This document shows positions 35,780-46,782 of a stretch of DNA of 64,000 bases, one piece after another (the first letter of the stretch is position 1; each line of letters opens with the position of its first letter). Location of the stretch: assembly GCA_900074885.1 (NCBI GenBank), contig FJUW01000007.1, positions 1,292,704 to 1,356,703 of the forward strand, given 5' to 3'. Position numbers and translations under genes: made by a program. The DNA comes from Rhynchosporium graminicola (taxonomy: Eukaryota; Ascomycota; Leotiomycetes; Helotiales; Ploettnerulaceae). Below the pieces are notes generated by a model, which saw only the letters and a list, made by a program, of their open reading frames with translations, did no database searches and was not told where the DNA came from.

Positions 35780-38400
35780 GCCCTAAGACCTTACGGAAAC
35801 TATCAGATAATTAATAGTAGGACTATAAGAGATATATATCTTTTGCTAAATACTTAGTACTTATAGGATAAGCTAACTAGAGTAAAGATATATACTAAGT
35901 TAGACTAATATAACGCGTTTAATTTAATCCGAATTAAGAAGGGGTATAAGTAGAAGACTGCTTTCGTATTACCCTTAAGGCTATAGGAATATATAGTAAT
36001 ACTATTCGGCTTAACTAATACTCTAGCTATATATTAAAAGCAGAATAATAATATTCTTAAGGACTTTATTAGGAAATTCGCTATATATTACTTAGATAAT
36101 ATCTTAGTATACTCGGAGATTATCGAGGTATACTAGAGCTATATTACCTAAGTTATAGAAGTACTATATAAGATAGATTCTAGACTAAAGCTATCGAAAT
36201 ATAAATTCTCAGTTAAGTAAATCACTTTTCTAAGGTATATTATCTACTTAGGAGAGATAAGTATTAACCTGAAGAAAATCAGAGCTATAAAGGAATAGGA
36301 ATTACTAAAAAATATTAAAGATATATAGTTATAATTAAGTTTTACTAACTTCTACTAATAGTTTATTAGAATCTATTCTAAGATTATTAAACTACTTATA
36401 AGCTTAATAAGGAAAGGCGTTCTTTTTACTTAGACTAGCTAATATAAGGAAGCTTTTTAGAGAATTAAGAAAGAATTTATAAAAGAACTAATCTTATATA
36501 GTTTCGACGAAAAGAAGGAAAGTATAATAGAAATAAATACCTCTAATACTTATACTAGTATAGTATACTTGCAGCGAGATAATAAAAGATAACTATACTT
36601 AGTCGCTTACTTTTCAGAGAAAATATCTCTAGTTAAGCAGAATTATAATATCTATAAGAAAGAACTTATAGTAATCGTTAAAGCACTTAAATACTAGAAA
36701 ATATACTTATAAGAAGCTAAGTTTCTAGTTATTATCTATACTAACTATATAAATCTTCGAACCTTTATAACTACTAAGGTCTTAGATAATCGTCGATTAG
36801 CCTAATAATCTAAGGAACTCGCCTCTTTTGACCTAGTTATTAAGTATATATAAGAAAAAGATAATATATAAGTAGATACTCTAAGTAGATTACTAGGTTA
36901 TAAGGATAATAAGGTTTATAATAAGACTACCTTACTTAAATAGCTAGATAATAGAGATATAGTTACTAACGTCCGAGAAGCTATTATAATTAAGTAAGAA
37001 ATTAAGGGACCTTAGTATAATACCTTAAAGGAGGCCTAGAAGAAGAATAGAATATCCCTAGATAAGACTAAGGAACTTATTTTAAGGAATATAATTAAGA
37101 ATAATATTATATAAGTTAATAGGAAAGTTTAGCTTCCGCTGAGCTTAATAGAAATATATATTAAAGAATAATACGAGCTTCCTGCGTATAGATACTAAGG
37201 GATACGAAGAATATATCTAAGGATCTTAAGAAACTACTAGTTAGAAGAACTCCGCTAAGTAGTTAAAGAAGTACTAGCTAACTATAATACTTATATTAGG
37301 AATAAGTCTTCTTAATATATACCTTATAAGCAGATAATTATAGTAATAATACTACTAATATCTTAGAAATCGATATCATAGGACTTCATAGGGCTATTAC
37401 TACTATCGAAGGACCTAGTCACGGGAGTTAGCTATAATATGATACTTATTATTATAGAAAGACTTACTAAGTATTTAATCTTAGTACTAGTTTTATCTAC
37501 TCTTATAGCCGAATACTTAGTATAAGTATACCTTAAGGAGGTAATCTCTAAGTATAGAGTACCCGAAGAAATCATATCGGATCGAGATAAGTTATTTATA
37601 TTAAAATTCTAGAATACTTTAATAGGGTTCCTAGGGACTAAATAGAAACTATTAATAGCTTTCTATCCTTAGACTAATAGAGGAAATAAAAGAATGAACT
37701 AAGTAATTAAAGTATACTTACGCTGCTATATTAACTATTAATAAAATAATTAAGTAGAACTACTACTATTAGTAGAGTTTATATATAATAGCTCGACTAT
37801 AGAAATAATAAAAGTTATATTATTTTTCGCGAATTATAATTATGAACTTATCGCTTATAGAGAGCTTAATATTACTATTAAGGATAATAATATAGCTCGT
37901 ATCTAGGTCCGGAATATCTAGGACCTTTATAAGGAACTCGCAGAGGAACTCTAGTTTATAGCAGAGAAGAATATATACTACTATAATAAGAATTATAGTT
38001 AGAAGCTAACGCTATAGGAGAGGGATAAGGTTTACTTTCTATAGAAAAATATTAATATATAGAGACTAAGTAATAAGTTAGACTATAAGAAACTTAAGCC
38101 TTTTAAAATTAAATATACTAAAGGACCTTTAAATTATAAACTCTAGCTACTATCTATAATAAAGAAGATATTCCTAATATTCTATATATCCTTATTAGAA
38201 AAAGTACTACTAGGAGTACTACTAGCCCCGAAGATATACGCTGAACTAGTTAACCTACTCGTAGAATACGATATAGAGGAGCTACTAGACTATTAGTATA
38301 AATAAGATATTATCAGATACTTAGTGAAATAGAAGAACTACTTATATTCGGAAAATATATAAGAACTTAAGTTAAGCTTTTATTACTTAATATTACTAGC
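35780..38400 (+). pseudogene. Gypsy-C pol remnant, 5'-truncated: RT, RNase H, integrase, chromodomain-like tail
   Basis: Plus strand. RT starts mid-domain ('NAFNLIRIKKGYK' near 35,910), then 'ILFGLTNTLAIY' near 36,000 and 'YYLDNILVYSEI' near 36,095. RNase H has 'VKQNYNIYKKELIVIVKALKY' in two parts near 36,635-36,690 and 'DTLSRLLGY' near 36,880. Integrase has 'ILIIIERLTKYLILV' near 37,440 and 'EEIISDRDKL' near 37,570. A chromodomain-like 'YAELVNLLVEYDIEELLDY' lies near 38,240-38,290. The gag, protease and 5' LTR are missing. Confidence 0.85.
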
Positions 38401-39061
38401 TAACTTCTATCGATAAAACCTAGATCTACCTAGAGCAGGTCCGCAGGGTTAAAAGGGAGGTCGACCGTCGGGTTGAATAAGAGGTCAATAGGGATATCGG
38501 AACTAGAGGGTTCTGCGCCCGCTAACTTAGTATCTTTAAGTACCCTCTCCTTTTCCTATTTCTCTTTTTCTTCTTTCTCTAAAGCTTTAAGAGCATCGAG
38601 CTCAGCTATTGAATTTAAACTAGTAGTAATTATCTTTTACTACCTTTCGTATAAGAAATATTTCTATTTCTTCAGACGAAGAATCTTAGCTATAGCCTCC
38701 TTCTCCTCTGCGTCGAGTATCTTAATTTGAGAATCTAAGGATTCCTAGTCCCGCGCTAAGGGTATATAGTTAATAACTCGAATATCGTATATTTTATTTA
38801 ATCGAGCGTAATAATTATATCAAGTTAGTTTAGGATCGCGAGGCGATATATACTCTTTATATTCCGCCTTTTCATATCTAGTATATAGTGCTATAATTTT
38901 ACTACTTAATTCTATTTATCTTCCGAGTATAATATAATTAACTCCCTCTCGTTTAGTTAAGCGTTCGGGGGGTATAATAAAAGAGGGAGATAGCTATAGG
39001 TAGTTATCGATATTTCCTTAGGCGTACTTAAGCGTAAGGATACGCTAAGATAGAAGGGGGA
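38401..39061 (+). other. Gypsy-C 3' region and polypurine tract
   Basis: Between the end of pol and the 3' LTR, with a slightly GC-richer stretch at 38,430-38,730. The open frame at 38,473-38,730 is Ser/Phe-rich and resembles an antisense frame rather than a retroelement protein, so I do not call it a gene. The purine tract TAGAAGGGGG (39,051-39,060) precedes the LTR. Confidence 0.55.
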
Positions 39062-40057
39062 TAGTATTACGAACTAGTATAGTTCTTAGTACTAAAACCG
39101 TCCTAGCACTAGAATACTAATAGTACTACCTAGTAGTATATACCAGACGAGTTTTGTGAAAATTGAGGGTGGAAATCGGCCGAAGGTCAGAATAACAGAA
39201 TAATAGGTGATCAATTTGACTTGCTTTGTTTGCTTGCTTGAAGAGAGCTAACTACAGGAGAGATTCTAGCTACTTATATAGCTATGTGAGCTCTCTAGAA
39301 TATTCTATACTACGTAATACAGAACTCCATAGAAGAAGACACGTATACCGTAGAATTATACTACGTCAGTAGTACGTCAGTAGAAACCTCTAGAAGTACG
39401 ATATACGTACTAGAGAGTAGTAGAACTCTATCGAGAACCTTCATAGTAACTCTAATAGAGTATGCAGGGTACAGGCTGCTGACAAGGTACAGGGTGTAGG
39501 TGCCAGGTACAACAAGGTACATAGGCAAGGTACTGAACCAGGTACTAAGACCATGTACTGACAAGGTACAGGGTGTGTATGCCAATGCAGGCAAAACTAA
39601 CCAAGGTACTAGTAAACTGTCCAAGGTACTGGTTACAAATCCAACAAGTTTTAGTACTAGAAAAGAGTTAGTACTATTAGAGGAAAGGTACTAATATAGT
39701 TATAGTGCAAACTAGCGAGTAGTACTATACGCCTACCTGTATTATAATAATAATAGTATTATAGCTATAGGTGATCTAGAGGATCATATGATATGCTAGA
39801 CTACTAGATAGTCTTACGAGCTTATACGCTCTGCAAGATATCTTATATAGCTAGCTTAAGGGAACGAAGGTTCTATATAAGACTAGCACTTCTGCTATTA
39901 GATAAGAGCTTCGTGCTCAAATTCATATAGTAATTAATACCTACTTATAATATCTTAATTCTAATTAAGAACCGAACTTCTTATTTACTTTACTTTATAG
40001 CTGATACTAACCGACGAGCCTATACCCCGCGTACTAATCAGAACCAGGAACGTTACA
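39062..40057 (+). repeat. 3' LTR of Gypsy-C with an internal expansion
   Basis: Same LTR as 12-519 at both ends (TAGTATTACGAAC... and ...CAGGAACGTTACA), but 996 bp long instead of 508. The extra roughly 490 bp lies about 39,150-39,640. It has fewer TpA, keeps CpA/TpG, and ends in a GGTAC-rich degenerate repeat. The flank TCTAG (40,058-40,062) starts element-A sequence. Confidence 0.8.
39465..39635 (+). repeat. Degenerate GGTAC minisatellite within the Gypsy-C LTR
   Basis: Irregularly spaced copies of (C)AAGGTAC / CAGGTAC / GGGTAC motifs, about ten in 170 bp, with a longer near-repeat GACAAGGTACAGGGTGT at 39,480 and 39,559. The two overlapping open frames at 39,361-39,624 (-) and 39,500-39,694 (+) arise from this repeat and show no coding evidence. 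Confidence 0.7.
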
Positions 40058-40420
40058 TCTAGTAACTATATTATAGTCTAGGGAGAGTAAACTTATAGTT
40101 TAAGTAGTTATCGAGGTTAAAGAAGGAAAGCCCTAATATTAATAAACCCCTTCCTTTATATACCCTACGCCCTACTCAAACTCGACTCCCGCTATAAACA
40201 GATAAAGTAAATATAGTTTACCGCCCGATTTAGAAGCTACGATTAATATAGTACTATTATAGTAACGTAACTAGCTAGTACCTAATAAAGGATTTACTAC
40301 TATTAAAGACCGGCTAGTACTAGTTACGCGAATATCGACGGAAATAGTTATAATAAAGACTAATTGCATAAACTATAACCTTATAGGCTTAGGGTTAAGC
40401 TCTTCTTAGGAGGGGGGTAA
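40058..40420 (+). mobile_element. Element A, copy 2: internal 3' end
   Basis: RIP-degraded sequence ending in a polypurine tract (TAGGAGGGGGGTAA, to 40,420) directly before an element-A LTR, so it is the 3' end of a plus-strand copy. Gypsy-C inserted into it at 40,057/40,058. No recognisable domain remains. Confidence 0.6.
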
Positions 40421-40699
40421 TATAACAATAGCTAACCTGAATATCATACAAGGAGAAGGACAGATACTAGGGCCTAAGCTCATAGGTATTATAAGTATCC
40501 CGGCATAACTAGTATCTGACTCGGTATAGTATCGGACTAGTACCGGCATATATATAAAAGGGGCTTCGCACTCTATATCTCTCCTCTTCCTTTTCCTTAT
40601 CTTTTTATTTCCTTAGTAGTAGACTATATAAGATCGCTCTTAGCCTCCCTACTTGTTTTATCTTTGCTCGTATACCGCCTTGAGTCTTGTGTCGTTATA
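40421..40699 (+). repeat. 3' LTR of element A, copy 2
   Basis: 279 bp matching 23,131-23,398, with TG...CA ends RIPed to TATAACAATAGC...GTCGTTATA. The flank ACTAT (40,700-40,704) is Copia-B sequence, so element A inserted into Copia-B copy 2. Confidence 0.8.
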
Positions 40700-41300
40700 A
40701 CTATTTTATAGCTATCTACTAGCTAATTCGATATCTCTATAGTACTTAATTTTTAAGGATTATTTATAAAGAAGAATACTTAATAGCTTTAGTAATAGCT
40801 TCTAATACTTTATTTACAGATAATCTAAACTCTAGAAGATTATCCTAAGAGTATCTAATCCTTATATAGAAGACTAGTTATTTAGAAAGTTTTAATATAA
40901 GATATAGTTATAACTTCTATAACTAAAGCTAAACTACTTATATTAGCTAACTTAGTAAAAGAAACTATAGCTCTTTAGAGATTCTTTAAGGACTTTACTT
41001 TTAATATTAGAGAGATATAAGAGATCTTTTACGATAATTAATAAATAATTAAGCTAATTATAAATAAAAGTAAGAGAATAATTACTAAACTATAATATAT
41101 TAATATTTAAAATATATAGCTTAAGTAAGAGTATACTAAGGGATTATTTATAGTAATATATCTACTAACTAATAATATACTAGTAGATAGTCTTATAAAG
41201 AATCTTACTCGATAGAAATTTAAAGCTTTTAGATTACTTTTAAATTTTAGAAATTATAGATTATAGATAGAGGAGCTTTAAGTATAGTATTAAGTCGCTT
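40700..41300 (+). pseudogene. Copia-B pol C-terminus, copy 2
   Basis: Plus-strand RNase H end, the inverted counterpart of about 32,600-32,040: 'EIFYDN**IIKLIINKSKR' in two parts near 41,020-41,085, then 'NNILVDSLIKNLTR*KFKAF' in two parts near 41,170-41,235. It is truncated upstream by element A at 40,699. Confidence 0.7.
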
Positions 41301-41335
41301 ACTTAGCGTATTTTATTATTATATAAAATTTAGAC

Positions 41336-41402
41336 TAAAAAAAAAGAATATAAGGAAAAAAAAAAAAATAAAAAAGAAAAATAAAAAAATAATAAAAAAA
41401 AA
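41336..41402 (+). repeat. A-rich low-complexity tract
   Basis: Runs of 5 to 13 A interrupted by single T or G. Copy 1 has only a 7-A run at the equivalent point (about 31,973-31,979), and copy 2 also has about 60 bp of extra sequence next to the tract, so it expanded or was inserted after duplication. Confidence 0.75.
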
Positions 41403-43194
41403 TTTTCTAGCGCTTAATCTAGTACTTAGTATAGTACTTTCTATCCTTAGAAGGAGTTCTAATATTATATAATCCTATAAACTTACTAGTAGAAGCTCTA
41501 CTTATATTACTATTATAATCTCTCTTCTTTAGAGAAAGTCTAAGTCTAATAGATTTCATATTAAGGATCTAGACCTCAGATTCTAACTCTATATCGCTAT
41601 TACTTTTCTTTAGAGCTCTCTTAGCTTTTATATCTTTAAGTACTTATTAAAGATTTATATAATAGTTTTTAAGGAACTAAGTAAATTAGCTAAAGTATTA
41701 AAAGATCAGAATTATCAGAAAGCTTATAGATTCCTTAGTACTAGTTCTCTTTATATCTATGAACTCCTTAGCTTAAGTAACTATTTATAGAGTAGTAGGA
41801 ATATAGCTATAAGAGGAATAAGAGTAATATCTCTTTAACTTTATAGCTATATTTATATAATAGCGACCTTTTATTCTAGTTCTCTTTATACTTATACTAA
41901 TATATCTTTAGTAAGAATTATTATTATCTTTACTTAGTAGATATTAGAATTTAAATAGTATTAGTATTAGGAGATTACTTACTTATCTTACGCTTCACTT
42001 CAGATCTAAGGGTAGTAGTAATAGACTTACGATTATAAGTAAGTATAATAATCTTCTTTAAAGAAGAAAGAGCTTTTAATATATAAGGAGATAAATTAGT
42101 TCGCTAGAGAAATAGAGAAAGTTCGCGGATAGAGTAATTAGAAAGATTATCTAAGGGATTATATTACTTAAGCTTAAGCTTAGAATTATTATCTCGATTA
42201 GTATAATTAATAGATTAGAAGAAATAGATTTCAGGATTATTTCGTAATTAAGCTACTAAGTAATAAGGAGTAGAAGGGATATCTTCCTTAGAGTAAGGGC
42301 TATCGAACTATATTATAGATTATTAGTTAAAGGATTAAAGTAAAAAGTAGAAAATAATCTTATAATATCGTAATAAGTAGATTTAGTTATAAATCTTCTA
42401 GTATTTAAGGATCTTCTAAGAGTAGCAGGGGATTCTATAACGCGATAATATAATATAAGACGCGCCTCGGGATCTTCATACGAGTTTTCTTTTCGTAATC
42501 TCTTATTTAGAGAATTAGAAGATTTAGTAATAATAGAAGAGTTGAAATAAAGTTATTAGTAGAAGAAGAGAGATAAGTATAGAGAATCTTAGTATATTAT
42601 ATTTAAAGGAAGAAGAACCTCTCTATATACGAGATGAGGGGTTTATATACTTATAAGGCTTCAGTTACCTACTTTTATAAGTAAATAAGGCTAGCTGCTT
42701 AGAGTGCCTTTCGATCTAGAAGCTTCTTCTGCTTAAAGTACTTCTTTTACCTTTTTAGAAATTAATAAATAATAATAAGATAAGATCATTTAATTAGTTA
42801 TAACTACTATTTATAACTCTCTAAGATTATATAACCTAGACTTCGATTTATAATATATTAAATTGAATGCTTCTTTATAATATTTTTACTTTTACTCTTA
42901 TACTCAGCGATTACTTAAAGCTTAGAAGTAGCTAATTTTATAATATATATAAGGCTATAGCCTTGCAATTTCCTTTATTTACTTAACTTACTTTTTAATA
43001 GTTATCTCGACTTTAATTAGTTTATGTACTTTATTAATATTTTCTTTTATTAATTTATATAAATAGTGGAATTTACCCTTTTTATTTAGAAGCTTCTCTA
43101 CTTACTTAGGGTAGTTTATATTCACTAACTAGGTAAAGGTATACCTATAGTTAATAGTAATCTCTCGTCTTATACTAAGAGATAACTATAAGAG
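41403..43194. mobile_element. Copia-B composite unit, copy 2 (inverted relative to copy 1)
   Basis: Reverse complement of 31,970-31,198 followed by 25,627-24,732, uninterrupted, so it preserves the pre-insertion structure of the Copia-2b target (empty site near 42,231-42,245). It is heavily RIPed and no identifiable protein domain was found. Confidence 0.65.
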
Positions 43195-43442
43195 GTATAT
43201 CGTATAATTTCACTTATTATATATAGTTATATTATATCTGATTACTTATATAGCTTAGTATATACTTATATAATCTTCTTATATATTTAAAATAAGCTTT
43301 CTCTCTTCTTTCTGAAGAGATAACGCTCTTTATAATTAATATTCAGAGACTACTGTAATTCTCCATCTCCTGATACTTTAAAGTGATCTTTTACTACTAA
43401 TAAAGCCTGCCTTACTTTTGTACTATAGTTAAGAGCTATAGC
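43195..43442 (+). repeat. Copia-B LTR, third copy
   Basis: Matches 24,205-24,453 directly and 24,498-24,731 in reverse. It bounds the composite unit copy 2 on its right. Confidence 0.75.
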
Positions 43443-43790
43443 TCCTTTGGCCTGATAATTAAACCGAAGCTACCTGTACCGTGTCCCTTAGGATCTTTAT
43501 GCTTTTTCAAGTATCGAATATCATCTGAACCCGCTGCTCTACTCCTGCGACGATAGAGCTATTGCGAAGCTAGTGCTAATGCAGCTAGAGCGAAATGCCA
43601 GAGCCGAGAGCCAATCAATCGCAGTATAGAGGATTCGGATTAACTAATTATCCTTGTCCTCTAGAGGGTGTATCGTATAGCCACGTGGCTGATTTTGCGA
43701 TATCTTGGCCTTAGGTCTTAATACACGGTTTGCAGCCGTGGGTCCACTTTTGCATAACAAGATATTTATAGAGTAAGAGTATAATATAGC
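43443..43790. other. Low-RIP spacer between transposons
   Basis: About 350 bp with near-normal CpA/TpG content (for example around 43,480-43,760), unlike everything to its left. No copy is seen elsewhere in the window. The open frame 43,644-43,883 (-) covers part of it without recognisable features. It is probably a remnant of unique sequence that escaped RIP. Confidence 0.5.
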
Positions 43791-43879
43791 TATAATATTA
43801 GAGACGACGATTAGAGAGGGAATAGAGCTTAGAATTAAAGCTAGAGTCTTAAAGGTTGTAAAGATGAATTTGAAGGTAT

Positions 43880-45203
43880 TCAAGAAGTAGTATAATTAGT
43901 AAGAAGTATAATAAACTATAGAAGAGAAGATAGAAGAGAAGGAGAAGGAGGAGAAGGAGGAGTAGAGAGTAAAGTTCTAGTAATTATAGCTATTTATATG
44001 CCTTCTTCTTCTTCTTCTTCTTTAAGACCTTAGTACTTATAATAGCGAAAATATGCTCTTATTCTATATTAAGCTTTAGCTCTAATTCTAACTATACGTA
44101 TAGCTAGTATTAAGAAGCTTTCAAACTCCTCTTAGATATACTATTTCCATCTCTAATTTCTTCTAATCTACGCCTTTAGATCTAAGAAACTCTCTTTAAT
44201 TAGGTTAAAAAAGGGGTAATATAGTAGGAGATATTTAAGCTGAAGACCGAAGATAGCGCATAAGATAGCGACTTTAGGAGCTCTATAGATAGAGGCGTTA
44301 TCTATAATAATAACTCTAATTCTAAGCTTAATATACTCCGGTAAGATACTCTTTTTAAGCTATTCAATAAAGATCTCTATAGTAATAGAGCCTTAGAAGA
44401 TCAAAAGCTAATAATACCCTCTTATAGAGTATACTAGTAATATTAATTATCTTATCGACCTTTTTAGAACCCTCGATACCTCTACTAGAGCTCCTCTTAG
44501 AGCCTAACCTCTTCTTCTTTCTGCTATACGTTCGTTATAAGTAGATTTATCGATAAAGTAAAAGTAGTAAGAATTCCAGAATATTATCTTATGCCTCTAA
44601 GTAGCGATTAATTCGTCGTTTCGTTAGGCTGCAGATACTAAGAGTACTTTCTTAGTATATTTAATTTGTTTAAGAGCTTTAGAGACTTAATTAATCGATA
44701 TATCGATATCGTAAGCTTCGTAAAGATAGGTATTAATCTTATCTAAGTATAGATCTAGATCTCTCTCTAATAGAGCTATAATATATAGCTCTATATTATT
44801 AGTTATTACTAGCTGAGGACCTCTCTAGCGTCGATTTAGAGCCTTATACTTTTGGATTCGACGATTACGCTAGTAAATTGTCTTATATATTATTCTATAC
44901 TCTCTTCCTAAGGCGCGCAAGTTAAGATTCTCTCCTGAACGTAGTACTTGATCGATTTAGTGTGTTTTCTATACTAGTAGATTAGAAGCTATAATATTAA
45001 CGTTATAGCAGACTTAATATATACTCTATAGATCAAGAGCTTTAAAAAGACTTAGTTTAGAGGCAAATCGGTATAGTATTTATAGAGCTTTAGTAGTTTC
45101 TAGTTCTGATAATTATAGTATATTAATATTTAGTGGGGTTCATACTAAAAGGCGGTGTACCGGCGTTATTTACTGAAGAATCACGCTAAACCGAAGAATA
45201 GCT
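43880..45203 (-). pseudogene. Tc1/mariner-type (DDE_3) DNA transposon remnant
   Basis: Minus-strand transposase. N-terminal helix-turn-helix-like region about 45,000-44,830 with 'LNLRALGREYRIIYKTIY'; catalytic core about 44,600-44,200 with 'FYFIDKSTYNERIAERRRG' near 44,545 (first Asp kept), 'VIIIDNASIYRAPK' near 44,320 (second Asp) and 'FFNLIKESFLDLKA' near 44,220 (third acidic residue). It is broken by several RIP stops. The right end (near 45,203) carries ATTCTTCGGTTTAGC in reverse complement, shared with 22,281. The left end was not located. Confidence 0.75.
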
Positions 45204-45206
45204 ATA

Positions 45207-46002
45207 ATGACGGAAACCCTCGATTCGATGCGTCTTGATGACTTAACCAGTGTCCAAGAATTGGAAGACCACAAGTCTTAGCTTGAAGAAGAAGTGGAGA
45301 AGCTACAAAGGCTAGTGAGGGTAGATTTATACTCATTGCCCTTGACACTTCGCAAAAAAAAAGCGAAAAGATCATCCCGCTTGGTTCACCAGAGATCGCC
45401 TAAGCAGTCAAAGAGTGGCAGTATAAAGTCTCTAAATTCATTCATGACATAGCTTCCAGTCAGTCTATCAAACGAATGTAGAAGCTAGAATAAGATGTTA
45501 TGATATTCCAAAGAAATTTATGGCGTCGCCGATCGTGTGATTACGAGTGCACTATACCAATTGCAATCGGCGGGCAATGTAAAAGTACTCGAGCCATCCG
45601 GAAGTCCTACAAAACGAATTCATCTAACGTCGGAATTGACACTTTTGAGAAAAAGCTAGATGCTACCGAAGAACCCATTGAACGGCTTCAGATTTAGGAA
45701 CTGACTCGGTAGCCAAATCACTTGAAAAGTTTGCGAAGGTGCAAATGAGGACTCCTGGGCCAATCAGGGAACACACGCTCTTTTTCATTCCAGCAAGAAG
45801 ACCAAACAAAGACCAGACCACAGAGTTAACCAAAGTTCCCAGCGCAATGAAACTATTCAGTTGCAGGACAAAGCTAGACGATGAGCAGCTGAGAGTAGAA
45901 TCAGCACTTTCAAGAATCAGGCAAGTCTATTCAGAGTCGGAGAACTATGATAAATTGCTTTGCTTGAAAATGAATCCATTATTGTCACTCCGGGTGTGCT
46001 AA
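45207..46002 (+). pseudogene. Decayed host-like gene at the block edge, coiled-coil fragment
   Basis: Normal codon-like sequence split over three frames. An opening 'MTETLDSMRLDDLTSVQEL' with a Glu/Leu-rich heptad-like stretch shifts frame at the A9 run (about 45,355-45,363). The next frame runs 'KIIPLGSPEIA' to 'ATEEPIERLQI' (ending 45,694), and the third is the open frame 45,739-46,002. In-frame stops in the first two frames stand where CAA or CAG would be one C-to-T step away. The product is not recognised; it could be two neighbouring remnants. Confidence 0.5.
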
Positions 46003-46782
46003 GCAACGAAGAAGAAGGCGTGGCGGAGCTTTAGATCAATTTGGATCGTGAGACGAACTGACTTCACAGCTACAAATGCTATTGTATCATCCAATTGCGG
46101 TCCAGAATCTCACAAGGGCATTTTTGAACTACTCTATTATTTACACCTGGGACGTTGCCACGAGATTCTCTCTACTCTGCAGATAGTGTAGATATAAGGT
46201 CACTCGTACTTTCTTTGGCCCGGAATATTGTAATTCAACATCTGCAGCAGCAACCGAGGCATAACACCACCAAGCATTCTCTTCTCTAATTCTGACTCGG
46301 AGCTATTACCGGCTTTTACCTTAACTATACAAGTCCCGAAATCTAATCGAAGTATTAAACATTATTGCAAAGTCTGATGATTTCGGAACTTGCTTCATCA
46401 AATCAGCTTCAGCTTCATAGGTAGTTGCACATCACAGCGAGCCGTTACTTAGAGGCAGGTCTAGCTGGAACGGTGATTAGTGCTTCTAGCGTACAGTACT
46501 TATACCAGACGCCAAGCTCATACGCCCAGCCCAGCTCGCAGAGCCTCGTCAACCTCAAGTAAACTATCAACTTCCTCCTTCTGAAATTTCCTCCCGCAAC
46601 GTTGGAGACAGAGGTCCTATGCTCAGTAGGGTGAATCGTAGCTACGCACTATCCACGGCACTCTTTCCGCTTTTGACCATTCACCTATCTTCAAGCAATT
46701 GGCCAACCTTCAATCTCGAAGCCAACATCTTCTTTACAACCAACTCCACGCAGACTACTACAACACTCGAGTCAATCTCGAG
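46003..46782. other. Intergenic, 5' flank of the NCBP3-like gene
   Basis: Normal-composition sequence with no supported gene. The overlapping frames at 46,619-46,914 include the 5' leader and first exon of the downstream gene. CT-rich stretches near 46,555-46,690 are the likely promoter and leader. Confidence 0.5.

Noticed and set aside
39361..39694. Two overlapping open frames on opposite strands
   Set aside because: They lie on the GGTAC repeat inside a Gypsy-C LTR and have no recognisable protein features.
43705..43755. Hairpin CACGG-loop-CCGTG resembling a tRNA anticodon arm (GCA on the minus strand)
   Set aside because: No matching acceptor stem, D arm or T-arm GTTCGA motif is seen around it on either strand.
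43980..44020. CTT triplet run as a microsatellite of interest
   Set aside because: It is short, imperfect and within the decayed 3' flank of the DDE transposon.
1..45200. CRISPR arrays, rRNA genes, telomeric repeats or a secondary-metabolite cluster within the AT-rich block
   Set aside because: No regularly spaced short repeats, no conserved rRNA segments, no TTAGGG arrays and no non-transposon coding domains were seen.
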